Source: Rhizobiaceae bacterium
Lineage (GTDB): Bacteria; Pseudomonadota; Alphaproteobacteria; Rhizobiales; Rhizobiaceae
Length of the DNA stretch: 64,000 nucleotides
NCBI GenBank assembly: GCA_023953775.1
Contig: JAMLJD010000018.1
Span: forward strand, 1 to 64,000
Direction of reading: 5' to 3'
Shown: one piece after another, positions 45,542 to 53,565 of the stretch
Layout: each line of letters starts with the position of its first letter
Position numbering within the stretch: the stretch's first letter is position 1
Translations under genes and position numbers: made by a program
Notes under the pieces: generated by a model
Told to the model about the DNA's origin: nothing
Seen by the model: only the letters and a program-made list of their open reading frames with translations
Database searches by the model: none

Positions 45542-46138
45542 TCAGTGCGGCACGAACTCGACGAGTTCGGGGAATTTCTCGTCGAAGCGCTTGGCCCAGC
45601 GGACGAGCTTGGCCCGGCCGCGTTCCCATTTGCCCGGGAACCGCAGTGCCAGATAGCCGAGACAGGCGCGCAGTGCGATCTGGCCCGCGGTGATCTTCTT
45701 CGGCAGCTTCGGCGGGTTGGCGTTGAGCGTGTCCAGCGCCCGGACCGCCTTCGCCCACTGCTTGTCGAGCCAGTCCTGGTGTACCTTCTCCTCCGGGCGG
45801 CTGCGGCGCTCGTAGACATGGGCGAGCAGGCAGTCGCATATCCCGTCGGCCAGCGCCTCCAGCCTTTCGGCTTCCAGCCTTTTCGCCGCGTTGCGCGGGA
45901 ACAGCGCGTTGCGGGTCTCGCGGTTGACATACTGGGTGATCGCCCGGCTGTCGAAGACCGCTTCGCCGTCATCGGTGATCAGCACCGGGATCTTGCCGAG
46001 CGGATTGCTGGAGAGGAGCTGGGCAGGCTCGGCCGTGGTGTCTATCGCCACCGATTCGAACGCGAAACCGGCATAGCGCGCCGCCATGCGGACCTTGGCG
46101 CTGTAAGGGGAGGTGGGCGATATGAGGATTTTCGGCAT
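45542..46138 (-). CDS. Glutathione S-transferase family protein
   Basis: A 198-aa cytosolic GST-fold protein, short for the family. The N-terminal thioredoxin-like domain shows P-K-I-L-I-S-P-T-S-P-Y-S-A-K-V, the cis-Pro loop G-K-I-P-V-L and the glutathione-site D-S-R-A-I-T-Q-Y; the helical domain follows from about residue 85. No catalytic Cys is seen at the Ser-Pro-Tyr-Ser position, which suggests a Ser-type site. The ATG at 46138 was chosen because the longer frame upstream is not conserved. A dispersed repeat lies 115 bp upstream. Confidence 0.87.
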   Translation of the reverse strand: MPKILISPTSPYSAKVRMAARYAGFAFESVAIDTTAEPAQLLSSNPLGKIPVLITDDGEAVFDSRAITQYVNRETRNALFPRNAAKRLEAERLEALADGICDCLLAHVYERRSRPEEKVHQDWLDKQWAKAVRALDTLNANPPKLPKKITAGQIALRACLGYLALRFPGKWERGRAKLVRWAKRFDEKFPELVEFVPH

Positions 46139-46252
46139 GGATGGGCTCCGGTCTTGCGGGCGGGATGTGTGAGCTTGTTCCTGGCGCGCCATGCATCCGG
46201 CAGGACGCACAAAGGACGCTCTATCACTTTGAATCGACGCATTTTTGCGGGT

Positions 46253-46287
46253 GCCAGGTGATTCCACTTGACTGTCAAATGCTATAG
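46253..46287 (-). repeat. Dispersed element, copy 2
   Basis: On the - strand CTATAGCATTT, 11 bases, GGAATCACC, matching copy 1 at 34794-34827 in both blocks and spacing. Inside it TTGAC-T-GTCAA (46268-46278) is a perfect 11-bp palindrome not shared with copy 1. The element may continue to about 46216 (CTATCACTTTGAATCGACGC). It reads toward the GST gene. Confidence 0.5.
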
Positions 46288-46323
46288 GCGTCCCGGCCGG
46301 ACCTGCAACGGAAATCGGTTGGC

Positions 46324-47028
46324 TCAGCCGCCGCCGACCGGCGGCATCAACAGCTTCGCAGACCTGCACGATTTCCGGTCGATCTCCCGGCAGGCGCGCA
46401 AGCCGAGCGCCTTGTCCATGCAGATGCGCACCTCGCGCAGATATCCGTCATCACAGGAAACGGCTATGCCGTCGGCCGCAAGGCCGGGGTTCGCGGCGAT
46501 GAAGTCCTTCTCGACCTCGTCCGGATCGACCATCGCGGCGGCGCCCGGTCGCCGGAACCGCACCGGGACCGCGATACAGTCCCGGGCTGCCCGCGTCACG
46601 GCGAAATAGTCCGCCTGCGAAAGCCCCGAACAGCTGCCGTGCTTGCGCCATTGATGGCCGATCAGCCCGGCCGACGGCATGATGTCGAGCAGTGTCGCCA
46701 CCAGCGCGTCCGGCACCCGGTCGCGGCGCGTCGGGCAGTATTCGGGATAGTCATGCTCGAATTGCGGCCACAGCCCGTGCACGACGAAAGCGTAGGGCCG
46801 TGCGCTGCCGCATTGCTGCCGGTTCGCCTCCGCGCCTTCGGCCTCGCAATAGCTCGGCGACCACGACAGCGACAGCACGTAGAAATCGAAGCCGCTGCCC
46901 TGCGGAACCGGCGACATTTCCGCCGCGGGCGGTGGCTGGTCGGCATTCGCCTCGACGGCCGGCTCGCAGCCGCCGAGCGCGGTAGCGGCAAGCAATGCCG
47001 CGGCCGTCAGGAAAGGCGAAAGGCGCAT
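46324..47028 (-). CDS. Ribonuclease T2 family protein, probable lipoprotein
   Basis: A 234-aa exported nuclease of the T2 family, which cleaves RNA through 2',3'-cyclic phosphates. The two catalytic segments are present: F-V-V-H-G-L-W-P-Q (CAS I) and H-Q-W-R-K-H-G-S-C (CAS II), the second with Gln in the place of the usual Glu. The signal region F-L-T-A-A-A-L-L-A-A-T-A ends in L-G-G-C, a fair lipobox, so the mature protein may be lipid-anchored. Several Cys pairs suit disulfides. The start at 47028 gives the signal peptide. Confidence 0.85.
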   Translation of the reverse strand: MRLSPFLTAAALLAATALGGCEPAVEANADQPPPAAEMSPVPQGSGFDFYVLSLSWSPSYCEAEGAEANRQQCGSARPYAFVVHGLWPQFEHDYPEYCPTRRDRVPDALVATLLDIMPSAGLIGHQWRKHGSCSGLSQADYFAVTRAARDCIAVPVRFRRPGAAAMVDPDEVEKDFIAANPGLAADGIAVSCDDGYLREVRICMDKALGLRACREIDRKSCRSAKLLMPPVGGG

Positions 47029-47125
47029 CGTATAGCGTTGTGCCGGCGTCTCAAGTGGTCCGATCCCGACAGTTGCATCCCATTTGTATCGGCATCGAGG
47101 GCAAATGTCGGAATCAAGGGAACCA

Positions 47126-47563
47126 CTACCGCAGCACGCGGCAGTGCCCGTTATAGACGTTCCAGCGGTCGAAGCCTGAGACGCAGAATTCGACATTGTC
47201 GCCGATCGAGGCGAAGCCCATGCCGTATTCGATCAGGTACCAGATCGAGCGTTCACGACCGTCGGACAACCGCACGGTGGCGCCGCAATAGCGCCGCGCG
47301 ATCGGCCATTCCTCGCTTTCGTGGAGATAGCGCCGCTCGTAGATGCGGTAGAAATCGGTGATCTCGACATCGGGCAGGTGCGGCACATGCGTGACCTGGT
47401 GGCGGAAGCGCCGCGTGATCATCTTGAGCACGCGGTGGTGGCCGCAAATGCCGCCATTGTCGGCGTAATCCTTGATGTAGTCGGCGGCCAGAACCGGCGC
47501 GGGCGGGATCAGTCCCGCCGCCGCGGTGGCAAGGGCCAGGGCCAGCGTCGCGAGGCGCTTCAT
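47126..47563 (-). CDS. Small secreted protein, unknown
   Basis: Not recognised. A 145-aa protein with a clear signal peptide (L-A-L-A-L-A-T-A-A-A-G-L, cut near V-L-A-A) and a mature part of about 118 residues with four Cys (in I-C-G-H-H, Y-C-G-A, F-C-V-S and H-C-R-V), probably two disulfides, and aromatic/His-rich segments such as D-F-Y-R-I-Y-E-R-R-Y. A GGAG ribosome site precedes the ATG at 47563. It is probably periplasmic and lies downstream of no partner gene. Confidence 0.7.
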   Translation of the reverse strand: MKRLATLALALATAAAGLIPPAPVLAADYIKDYADNGGICGHHRVLKMITRRFRHQVTHVPHLPDVEITDFYRIYERRYLHESEEWPIARRYCGATVRLSDGRERSIWYLIEYGMGFASIGDNVEFCVSGFDRWNVYNGHCRVLR

Positions 47564-47692
47564 GGCAGGTCTCCGGTTGATTGTGCCGACGGCGCGCACT
47601 TTCCGACAGCCGGCATGGAGGGTCAAGCCGAATCCTGTTCGCGCCGCGATCCGCCAGTGATAGCATGACGCAGGGATATGGGGACAATCGGT

Positions 47693-48124
47693 ATGGAACC
47701 GTCTGCGCGCGTCATTGTCGAGACGCTGTTCAGGGCACTTGAGAGCCGCGACATGGCCGCGGCGCTGGACACGTTTGCCGAGGATGCGGTGATCTTCGAT
47801 CCGCACTATCCGACGCCACAGATGACCGGCAGGGAAGCGATCGGCGAGGGTCTCGCCTGGGGCCTCTCGGTGATGAAGAGCTTCGGCTTCCGCACGGTGC
47901 GGTTCTATGGGTCGGAGGACGGGCTGACGGGCGCGTTCGAGATCGACACCAACCATGTCCTGAACACCGGCCAGGAACTCTCTTTCCCGCAGGCCTTCTT
48001 CGTCGAGACGCAGGAGGGAAAGATCGTCGGCCTGCGGGCCTACGAGCCGTACGGCCCGAACGGACTGGGCGGCTTCTTCCTCGGGCTGGAGCGGCTCAAG
48101 CGCAGGTTCACCGGGCGGAAATAG
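47693..48124 (+). CDS. SnoaL/NTF2-like fold protein
   Basis: A 143-aa cytosolic alpha+beta-cone protein. The pattern L-F-R-A-L-E-S-R-D-M-A-A-A-L-D-T-F-A-E-D-A-V-I-F-D-P-H-Y-P, then G-R-E-A-I-G-E-G-L and a C-terminal strand G-K-I-V-G-L-R-A-Y, is that of nuclear-transport-factor-2-like (SnoaL) proteins. Members include isomerases and ligand-binding proteins, so no reaction is assigned. An ATG at 47678 is an alternative; 47693 is better placed behind GGGGA. Confidence 0.78.
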   Translation: MEPSARVIVETLFRALESRDMAAALDTFAEDAVIFDPHYPTPQMTGREAIGEGLAWGLSVMKSFGFRTVRFYGSEDGLTGAFEIDTNHVLNTGQELSFPQAFFVETQEGKIVGLRAYEPYGPNGLGGFFLGLERLKRRFTGRK

Positions 48125-48159
48125 GGCGCAATCCGCTCATGTCTCTCGAGGCAAAGGTC

Positions 48160-48585
48160 ATGAAACGTCATCTCGTGCTCTGTACGGTTCTGTGCGCTCC
48201 CGGCCCGGCGGCCGCGGGCGTTCTCACCTGCAATTTCACCGAGCCCTTTCTTACCCTCGTATTCGATACGGCGTCGGGCGTCGTCACGCAGACCTCGTCG
48301 GACGACGAGGACCCCGACACCGGCAAGCCCGTTCCAAGAACGATCGCAACCGGCGCGCACATGGTTCGCGCCGACGATTGGCAGGGCTATCCGACCCTCT
48401 ATGTCGAGGCGGCAGGCAGGCGGATCCTGGAGATCAGGACCAGCGGGCAGGGCAGTGACGGCATGAGCGAGTTCGTCTACCCCTTCGACGGCACATATGG
48501 TGCGCTCGTCGGCGGCTGCGAGACGACGAAGGCCCCGGCCTACGATCTCTACGAGGTCATGCAGGACCTCGGCGTCGACTACTGA
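48160..48585 (+). CDS. Small secreted protein, unknown
   Basis: Not recognised. A 141-aa protein with a signal peptide (R-H-L-V-L-C-T-V-L-C-A-P-G-P-A-A-A), a mature part with Cys in L-T-C-N-F-T and G-G-C-E-T, and a beta-rich middle (T-L-V-F-D-T-A-S-G-V-V-T, P-T-L-Y-V-E-A-A-G-R-R-I). The ATG at 48160 follows AAAGG and gives the signal peptide; a start at 48139 is possible. It follows the SnoaL gene by 35 bp and may be co-transcribed. Confidence 0.65.
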   Translation: MKRHLVLCTVLCAPGPAAAGVLTCNFTEPFLTLVFDTASGVVTQTSSDDEDPDTGKPVPRTIATGAHMVRADDWQGYPTLYVEAAGRRILEIRTSGQGSDGMSEFVYPFDGTYGALVGGCETTKAPAYDLYEVMQDLGVDY

Positions 48586-48609
48586 GATCACCGGTTCGGC
48601 AGGACGACC

Positions 48610-49476
48610 TCATTCGCTTCCCGTCCGTTCCTCGGCTACCCGCTCGATCGCCCAGGCCGCGCCCTTGCCTTGCGCGAGGATACCGGTGATCGCCGGCAGG
48701 ATGGCGCGCATCTCGGCTTCCAGTGCCCAGGGCGGATTGGCGATAACCATGCCGCAGCCGTCGAACGTCGCGTCGCCGGCTCCGGCCCGTCGCACCTCGA
48801 TCGACAGGTCGAGAATGTCTGGAACCCCGCAAGCCTTCAGCGCGGCGCGGAATCTGGCAACCGCCTTGCGGTCCTTGATCGGATACCAGAACAGGTATGT
48901 TCCGCCGGGCCAGCGCCGATAGGCTTTGGCAAGGCCGTCCACCATCCTGTCGAACTCTCCCGGCTCTTCGAACGGCGGGTCGATCAGTACAAGCCCGCGC
49001 CTTTCCTTCGGCGGCACATGCGCGCCGAGCGCCAGCCAGCCGTCGAGTTCGATCAGCCGGGTCTGGTAGTCGCCGTCGAGCCGACTCCTGAGCGCGAAGA
49101 AATCCGCCGGATGCAGTTCGATTGCCGTCAGCCTGTCCTGTCCGCGCAGGAGTTCGCGGGCGATCGTCGGCGAGCCGGGATAGAAGCGTACGCCGCCGCC
49201 GGGATTGAACCGCGCGACGATGTCGAGATAGGGCGCGATCAGCGACAGCGCTTCGGCCGGCACCATCGCTTCGACGAGCTTGCCGATCCCGTCGCGCCAT
49301 TCGCCGGTCTTCTGCGCCTCGTCCGACGACAGGTCGTAGAAGCCTGTGCCCGCATGGGTGTCGATCACCCGGAAGGGCTTGCCCTTGCGCTTCAGATACT
49401 CGACCGCGCGCGTGAGCACGATGTGCTTGAAAACGTCGGCGAAATTGCCGGCATGATAGGCGTGGCGGTAGTTCAC
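48610..49476 (-). CDS. rlmJ: 23S rRNA (adenine2030-N6)-methyltransferase
   Basis: Methylates A2030 of 23S rRNA. The 288-aa protein begins N-Y-R-H-A-Y-H-A-G-N-F-A-D-V-F-K-H and carries the SAM motif V-I-D-T-H-A-G-T-G-F-Y and the catalytic I-D-P-P-F-E motif of N6-adenine methyltransferases. The family N-terminus fixes the GTG at 49476, which overlaps the stop of the upstream membrane-protein gene by 4 bp (GTGA). Nothing in the sequence suggests loss of function. Confidence 0.94.
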   Translation of the reverse strand: MNYRHAYHAGNFADVFKHIVLTRAVEYLKRKGKPFRVIDTHAGTGFYDLSSDEAQKTGEWRDGIGKLVEAMVPAEALSLIAPYLDIVARFNPGGGVRFYPGSPTIARELLRGQDRLTAIELHPADFFALRSRLDGDYQTRLIELDGWLALGAHVPPKERRGLVLIDPPFEEPGEFDRMVDGLAKAYRRWPGGTYLFWYPIKDRKAVARFRAALKACGVPDILDLSIEVRRAGAGDATFDGCGMVIANPPWALEAEMRAILPAITGILAQGKGAAWAIERVAEERTGSE

Positions 49477-49766
49477 GGTCGCCGTCCCGCGCGAAGGAAG
49501 CGCTGCCCCAGGACGACGAGGATCGCCAGCCCGAAAAGGAACACGCCGCCGAGCTCGATCGTGTCGGCGATATCCTTGTGGAACGCCCGCTCCGCCTGCA
49601 TCTCCGGCGTCGGATCCTGGTAGGGCAGCCCGGCGAACAGGATGTCGTAGACGAAGCCCATCAGCATGCCAGCCACGCCGCATGTCGCCAGCACCGCGGC
49701 GGCAATGCCGATCGGTTTCGCGCCCTCCACCGCGCCGTCCTGTTGGCCTGTTCCCGACTTTTTCAT
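49473..49766 (-). CDS. Small membrane protein with two TM helices
   Basis: Not recognised. A 97-aa protein with a polar N-terminus (K-K-S-G-T-G-Q-Q-D-G), TM1 at about 19-44 (I-G-I-A-A-A-V-L-A-T-C-G-V-A-G-M-L-M), a short acidic loop (D-P-T-P-E-M-Q-A-E) and TM2 at about 69-88. The ATG at 49766 and the 4-bp coupling to rlmJ support expression. Its codon use is normal for the window. Confidence 0.65.
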   Translation of the reverse strand: MKKSGTGQQDGAVEGAKPIGIAAAVLATCGVAGMLMGFVYDILFAGLPYQDPTPEMQAERAFHKDIADTIELGGVFLFGLAILVVLGQRFLRAGRRP

Positions 49767-49812
49767 GATCCAACGCCTACACCGGCTTTGCGCTTTCGGC
49801 TAGGTTCGGCGC

Positions 49813-51921
49813 ATGAACGCTCCCTCAAGGCTCCGCATCGGCCATTCGGCCTGTCCGCACGACTGTCCGTCGACCTGCGCGCTCGACGTCGAGATCCTCG
49901 ACGACGGCCGTATCGGCCGCGTCCATGGCGCGAGGGACAACAGCTACACGGCCGGCGTCGTCTGCGCCAAGGTCGCCCGCTACGCCGAGCGCATCCACCA
50001 TCCCGACCGGCTCCTGAAGCCGCTGGTGCGGGCCGGCGCCAAGGGGGAAGGCGTCTGGAAGGAGGCAAGCTGGGAGGCCGCGCTCGACCTCGTGGCCGAG
50101 AAGTTCGAGGCCGCCGAGGCGCGCCACGGTTCCGAGACCGTCTGGCCCTATTTCTATGCCGGAACGATGGGTATGGTGCAGCGCGACGGCATCGAACGGC
50201 TGCGCCACGCCAGGAAATATTCAGGCTTCTTCGGCTCGATCTGCACCAATCTCGCCTGGACCGGCTGGGTGATGGGTACCGGCGCGCTGCGCGGCGCCGA
50301 CCCGCGCGAGATGGCGCGATCCGACTGCGTGGTGATCTGGGGCACCAACGCCGTCGTCACCCAAGTCAACGTCATGACCCACGCGGTCAGGGCGCGCAAG
50401 GAGCGCGGCGCCAGGATCGTCGTCATCGACGTCTACGAGAACGCGACGATGAAGCAGGCTGATATGGGCCTGGTCGTGCGTCCCGGCACCGACGGCGCGC
50501 TCGCCTGCGCGGTCATGCACGTCTTGTTTCGCGACGGCCTCGCCGACCGGGCTTATCTCGAAAAATACACCGACGATCCGAGCGGGCTCGAAGCGCATCT
50601 GAAGACGCGGACGCCGGAATGGGCCGCCGCCATCACCGGCCTCTCCGTCGCCGAGATCGAGGCCTTCGCGCATCTGGTTGGCACGACGAAGAAGACCTTC
50701 TTCCGCCTCGGCTACGGCTTTGCGCGCCAGCGCAACGGCTCGGTCAACATGCACGCCGCGCTGTCCATCCCCGCGGTCACCGGCGCCTGGCAATATGAGG
50801 GCGGCGGCGCGTTCCACTCCAATTCCGGCGTCCTGAAGCTCGACACCAGCCTGGTCGAGGGCACGCGGTTGCGCGACGCGAAGATCCGCTATCTCGATCA
50901 TTCGCGCATCGGCCCGGTGCTCATGGGCCACGACGACGCGCTCTATGGCGGGCCGCCGGTAACCGCGATGCTGATCCAGAACACCAACCCGGTGAACGTC
51001 GCGCCCGAGCAGCGGCTGGTGAAGGCGGGCTTCCTGCGCGACGACCTGTTCACCTGCGTGCATGAGCAGTTCATGACCGACACCGCCGCGCTTGCCGACG
51101 TCGTGCTGCCGGCAACGATGTTCCTGGAGCATGACGACATCTACAAGGGTGGCGGCAACCAGCACGTCACGCTCGGTCCGAAGCTGGTCGAGCCGCCGGA
51201 AGGCCCGCGCACCAACCACTACGTGATCGAGGAACTGGCACGGCGCCTCGGCGTCGCGCACCTGCCAGGATTCGGCATGAGCGAGCGTGAGCACATCGAG
51301 CGCATGCTCGACCGCAAGGGCCTCGGCACGTTCGAAAGCTTCCGCGAGGAGCGCTGGGCCGACCTTCAGCCCGACTTCTCCGAGGCGCATTTCATCGGCG
51401 GTTTCGGTCATCCCGACGGCAAGTATCGCTTCAGGCCCGACTGGACGGGTACGCCCGCGCCCAACCGGCCGCCCAAGTCGATGGGTATCTTCGGTCCCCA
51501 TGCGCGGCTGCCCGAGTTCCCCGACCACGTCGAGCTCATCGAAGTTGCCGACGCCGAGCATCCGTTCCGTCTCGCCACCTCGCCGGCGCGCAATTTCCTC
51601 AACTCGTCCTTCACCGAGACCCCGACCTCGAGGGCCCGCGAGGGAAGGCCGGAACTGCTCGTCCATCCCGACGATGCCGCGTCGCTGTCTCTCGCCGACG
51701 GCGATCGCGTCGAAATTGGAAACCGCCGCGGCGAGGTCGTCCTGCACGTCAGGCTTTCGGATGCGGTGCGGCCGGGCGTGGTCGTTGCCGAGGGCATCTG
51801 GCCCAACAGCGCCCATGAGCGCGGCGAGGGGATCAACGTGCTGACCGGGGCCGATGCGCCGGCACCCTATGGCGGCGCCGCCTTCCACGACAACAAGGTG
51901 TGGATGCGCCGCGCGGGCTGA
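49813..51921 (+). CDS. Molybdopterin-dependent oxidoreductase (DMSO reductase superfamily)
   Basis: A 702-aa cytosolic enzyme of the CISM/DMSO reductase superfamily. An N-terminal 4Fe-4S site C-P-H-D-C-P-S-T-C with a fourth Cys in V-V-C-A-K-V is followed by the molybdopterin domain and a C-terminal dinucleotide-binding domain (G-D-R-V-E-I-G-N-R-R-G-E-V). It has no Tat signal, so it works in the cytoplasm. Substrates in this group vary (formate, nitrate, sulfur or arsenic species) and none is indicated. No partner subunits are encoded beside it. moaE and moaD at 39 kb help supply the cofactor. Confidence 0.88.
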   Translation: MNAPSRLRIGHSACPHDCPSTCALDVEILDDGRIGRVHGARDNSYTAGVVCAKVARYAERIHHPDRLLKPLVRAGAKGEGVWKEASWEAALDLVAEKFEAAEARHGSETVWPYFYAGTMGMVQRDGIERLRHARKYSGFFGSICTNLAWTGWVMGTGALRGADPREMARSDCVVIWGTNAVVTQVNVMTHAVRARKERGARIVVIDVYENATMKQADMGLVVRPGTDGALACAVMHVLFRDGLADRAYLEKYTDDPSGLEAHLKTRTPEWAAAITGLSVAEIEAFAHLVGTTKKTFFRLGYGFARQRNGSVNMHAALSIPAVTGAWQYEGGGAFHSNSGVLKLDTSLVEGTRLRDAKIRYLDHSRIGPVLMGHDDALYGGPPVTAMLIQNTNPVNVAPEQRLVKAGFLRDDLFTCVHEQFMTDTAALADVVLPATMFLEHDDIYKGGGNQHVTLGPKLVEPPEGPRTNHYVIEELARRLGVAHLPGFGMSEREHIERMLDRKGLGTFESFREERWADLQPDFSEAHFIGGFGHPDGKYRFRPDWTGTPAPNRPPKSMGIFGPHARLPEFPDHVELIEVADAEHPFRLATSPARNFLNSSFTETPTSRAREGRPELLVHPDDAASLSLADGDRVEIGNRRGEVVLHVRLSDAVRPGVVVAEGIWPNSAHERGEGINVLTGADAPAPYGGAAFHDNKVWMRRAG

Positions 51922-51936
51922 CGGGCAGGCGGGAAT

Positions 51937-52224
51937 TCAGAAAATGTCCGTCAGGTCTCGTGCGCCGTGGATGATGCGCACGATCTCGACCGCGTTGTCG
52001 CGTAACCGGTAGAGTATCAGATAGTTTCCCTCGATCAGGCAGCGGGCAGCCGGATCGACCTCGGGGCGGGCGGCGCCCAGTTCGGGGAACTCGGCCAGTT
52101 GCTGAATGCGGTCCACGAGGCCGTCAAACACGCGGTCGGCCGCGTTCGGAGCGTCGAGCGCGATGCTGCCCCAGATGTCGACGAGATCCTGTTCGGCCGC
52201 CGGCGTCCGAAGGATGCGCTTCAT
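51937..52224 (-). CDS. parE: ParE/RelE-family toxin
   Basis: A 95-aa toxin of the type II RelE/ParE superfamily. It starts R-I-L-R-T-P-A-A-E-Q-D-L-V-D-I-W, has E-F-P-E-L-G-A-A-R-P-E-V, and ends with the strand I-V-R-I-I-H-G-A-R-D. This pattern fits ParE, which poisons gyrase, better than ribosome-dependent RelE, which has extra basic catalytic residues, though activity was not shown. The ATG at 52224 overlaps the antitoxin stop by 4 bp (ATGA), the coupling normal for such pairs. Confidence 0.88.
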   Translation of the reverse strand: MKRILRTPAAEQDLVDIWGSIALDAPNAADRVFDGLVDRIQQLAEFPELGAARPEVDPAARCLIEGNYLILYRLRDNAVEIVRIIHGARDLTDIF

Positions 52225-52508
52225 TCCGTGCGGCCGCGGCCGGCGATCTCCGTCAGGCGAGCGCGTGCCTTCTTTCTGATCTCGTTCGCGTCGAACGGTT
52301 CAGCGTCACCGCTGTCTATGCCCGCCTGCCATGCATGCCGCACGCGGTCGAGTTCCGCCTTGCGGAGCTCCTGCCTGTACTGCCAGTCGCGCAGCGCGTC
52401 CCGAACGACTTCACTCGTGGAGGCGTAATCGCCTGACCTCACCGCGTCTTTCACCATCTGCAGGAGTTCGGCCGAAAGAGCCACGCTGACCTTCTCGACG
52501 GTTCCCAT
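52221..52508 (-). CDS. parD: ParD-family antitoxin
   Basis: A 95-aa antitoxin with an N-terminal ribbon-helix-helix (V-E-K-V-S-V-A-L-S-A-E-L-L-Q-M-V-K-D-A-V-R-S-G-D-Y-A-S-T-S-E-V-V-R) and a charged C-terminal helix (Y-R-Q-E-L-R-K-A-E-L-D-R-V-R) that would wrap the toxin. The DNA-binding half and the inverted repeat 28 bp upstream imply autorepression. AGAGGAG precedes the ATG at 52508; upstream frame to 52547 is not in the family. Confidence 0.9.
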   Translation of the reverse strand: MGTVEKVSVALSAELLQMVKDAVRSGDYASTSEVVRDALRDWQYRQELRKAELDRVRHAWQAGIDSGDAEPFDANEIRKKARARLTEIAGRGRTE

Positions 52509-52535
52509 TTGGATTCTCCTCTGGCTATGGGCATA

Positions 52536-52556
52536 CGGTAGGAACAATTCCTACCG
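52536..52556. promoter_or_regulatory. Inverted-repeat operator upstream of parD
   Basis: CGGTAGGAA, three bases CAA, TTCCTACCG: perfect nine-base arms. It lies 28 bp before the parD start in the divergent-free gap toward the formamidase gene, where a ribbon-helix-helix ParD dimer would bind to repress its own operon. The two half-sites have the usual spacing for such dimers. Confidence 0.7.
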
Positions 52557-52571
52557 GAATCAAGCCGCGGC

Positions 52572-53516
52572 CTACTCCAGCACCATCCGCGGGAAGTAGA
52601 ATGAGACCACCCAGTTCGGCGCGTCGACGATCTCGCTGATCCGCAGGTCGCCGGCCACCGAGCACAGCATGTAGGCATCGCCCGCCGCCATGCCTGCCCG
52701 GGACGCGATCAGCTCGACCATTGCCGCAACGGCGTCTTGCGCGGCGCACATCAGGTCGGGGCCGATGCCCGTGGTGACGTCGTAGCCCTTCTGATCGAGA
52801 TGGTTGGTGACGGGTCCCGGCGTGCGGAAGCGTGGCGCCGTCAGCCGCGCATCCTTCTCCAGTTCGAACTTGAGCGCCACCGACATGGGGCTCTCGATCG
52901 CCGTGCCGCACACTTCGCCGTCGCCCTGGGCGGCATGGGTGTCGCCGACCGAAAACAGCGCCCCGGCAACCTCGACCGGCAGCCACAGCTCGGTGCCGGC
53001 GCACAGGTCGCGCACGTCCATGTTGCCGCCGACGCGGCGCGGCGGAAAGATGCTGTGCGTGCCGGTCTCGGCCGGCGCGACGCCGATCGTGCCGCAGAAC
53101 GGTTTCAGCGGAACCCGTCCGCCGGGGCCGTAGAGCGCCGGGGCAAGCGATGCGGCGTCGTAGCGCCACAGATTGAGCGCGGGATCGGGAAACTGGTCGG
53201 CAAGCAGGCCGAACTCGGGAATGATCGCCGTCCAGCCCCAGCCGCTCGGTTCGAAGGCGAGGATCGTGACCTTCAGCGCGTCGCCCGGCTCCGCGCCGTC
53301 GATCCGCACCGGCCCGGTCACCGGGTTCACCTTCTCCGCATCCATCGCCAGCACGTCGGCCGCTGTCGAATCCGGTCCGATCTGGCCGTTCGAGGCGTCG
53401 ATCACCTCGAATTCGACCGTCTCTCCCGGCGCGATCTCGAGCGCCGGCGGCAGGTCCCGGTTCCAGCCGAGATGATGCAGTGTCCGGTGCAGATGATGGT
53501 CGCAGGCATGCGCCAT
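52572..53516 (-). CDS. Acetamidase/formamidase family protein
   Basis: A 314-aa cytosolic amidase of the FmdA/AmdA family, which hydrolyses formamide or acetamide to ammonia plus acid. The N-terminus H-H-L-H-R-T-L-H-H-L-G-W-N-R-D-L-P-P-A-L has the family's His-rich start. G-D-A-L-K-V-T-I, F-C-G-T-I-G-V-A-P and F-S-V-G-D-T-H-A-A-Q-G-D-G-E-V-C-G-T-A-I-E are further family blocks. A GAGGAGG site lies nine bases before the ATG at 53516, which is decisive. No urea or nitrogen-transport gene is adjacent. Confidence 0.88.
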   Translation of the reverse strand: MAHACDHHLHRTLHHLGWNRDLPPALEIAPGETVEFEVIDASNGQIGPDSTAADVLAMDAEKVNPVTGPVRIDGAEPGDALKVTILAFEPSGWGWTAIIPEFGLLADQFPDPALNLWRYDAASLAPALYGPGGRVPLKPFCGTIGVAPAETGTHSIFPPRRVGGNMDVRDLCAGTELWLPVEVAGALFSVGDTHAAQGDGEVCGTAIESPMSVALKFELEKDARLTAPRFRTPGPVTNHLDQKGYDVTTGIGPDLMCAAQDAVAAMVELIASRAGMAAGDAYMLCSVAGDLRISEIVDAPNWVVSFYFPRMVLE

Positions 53517-53565
53517 GTCGGTGTGCCTCCTCGGCTGGTTGCGGCGCACTCCCGATGGCGGTGGC

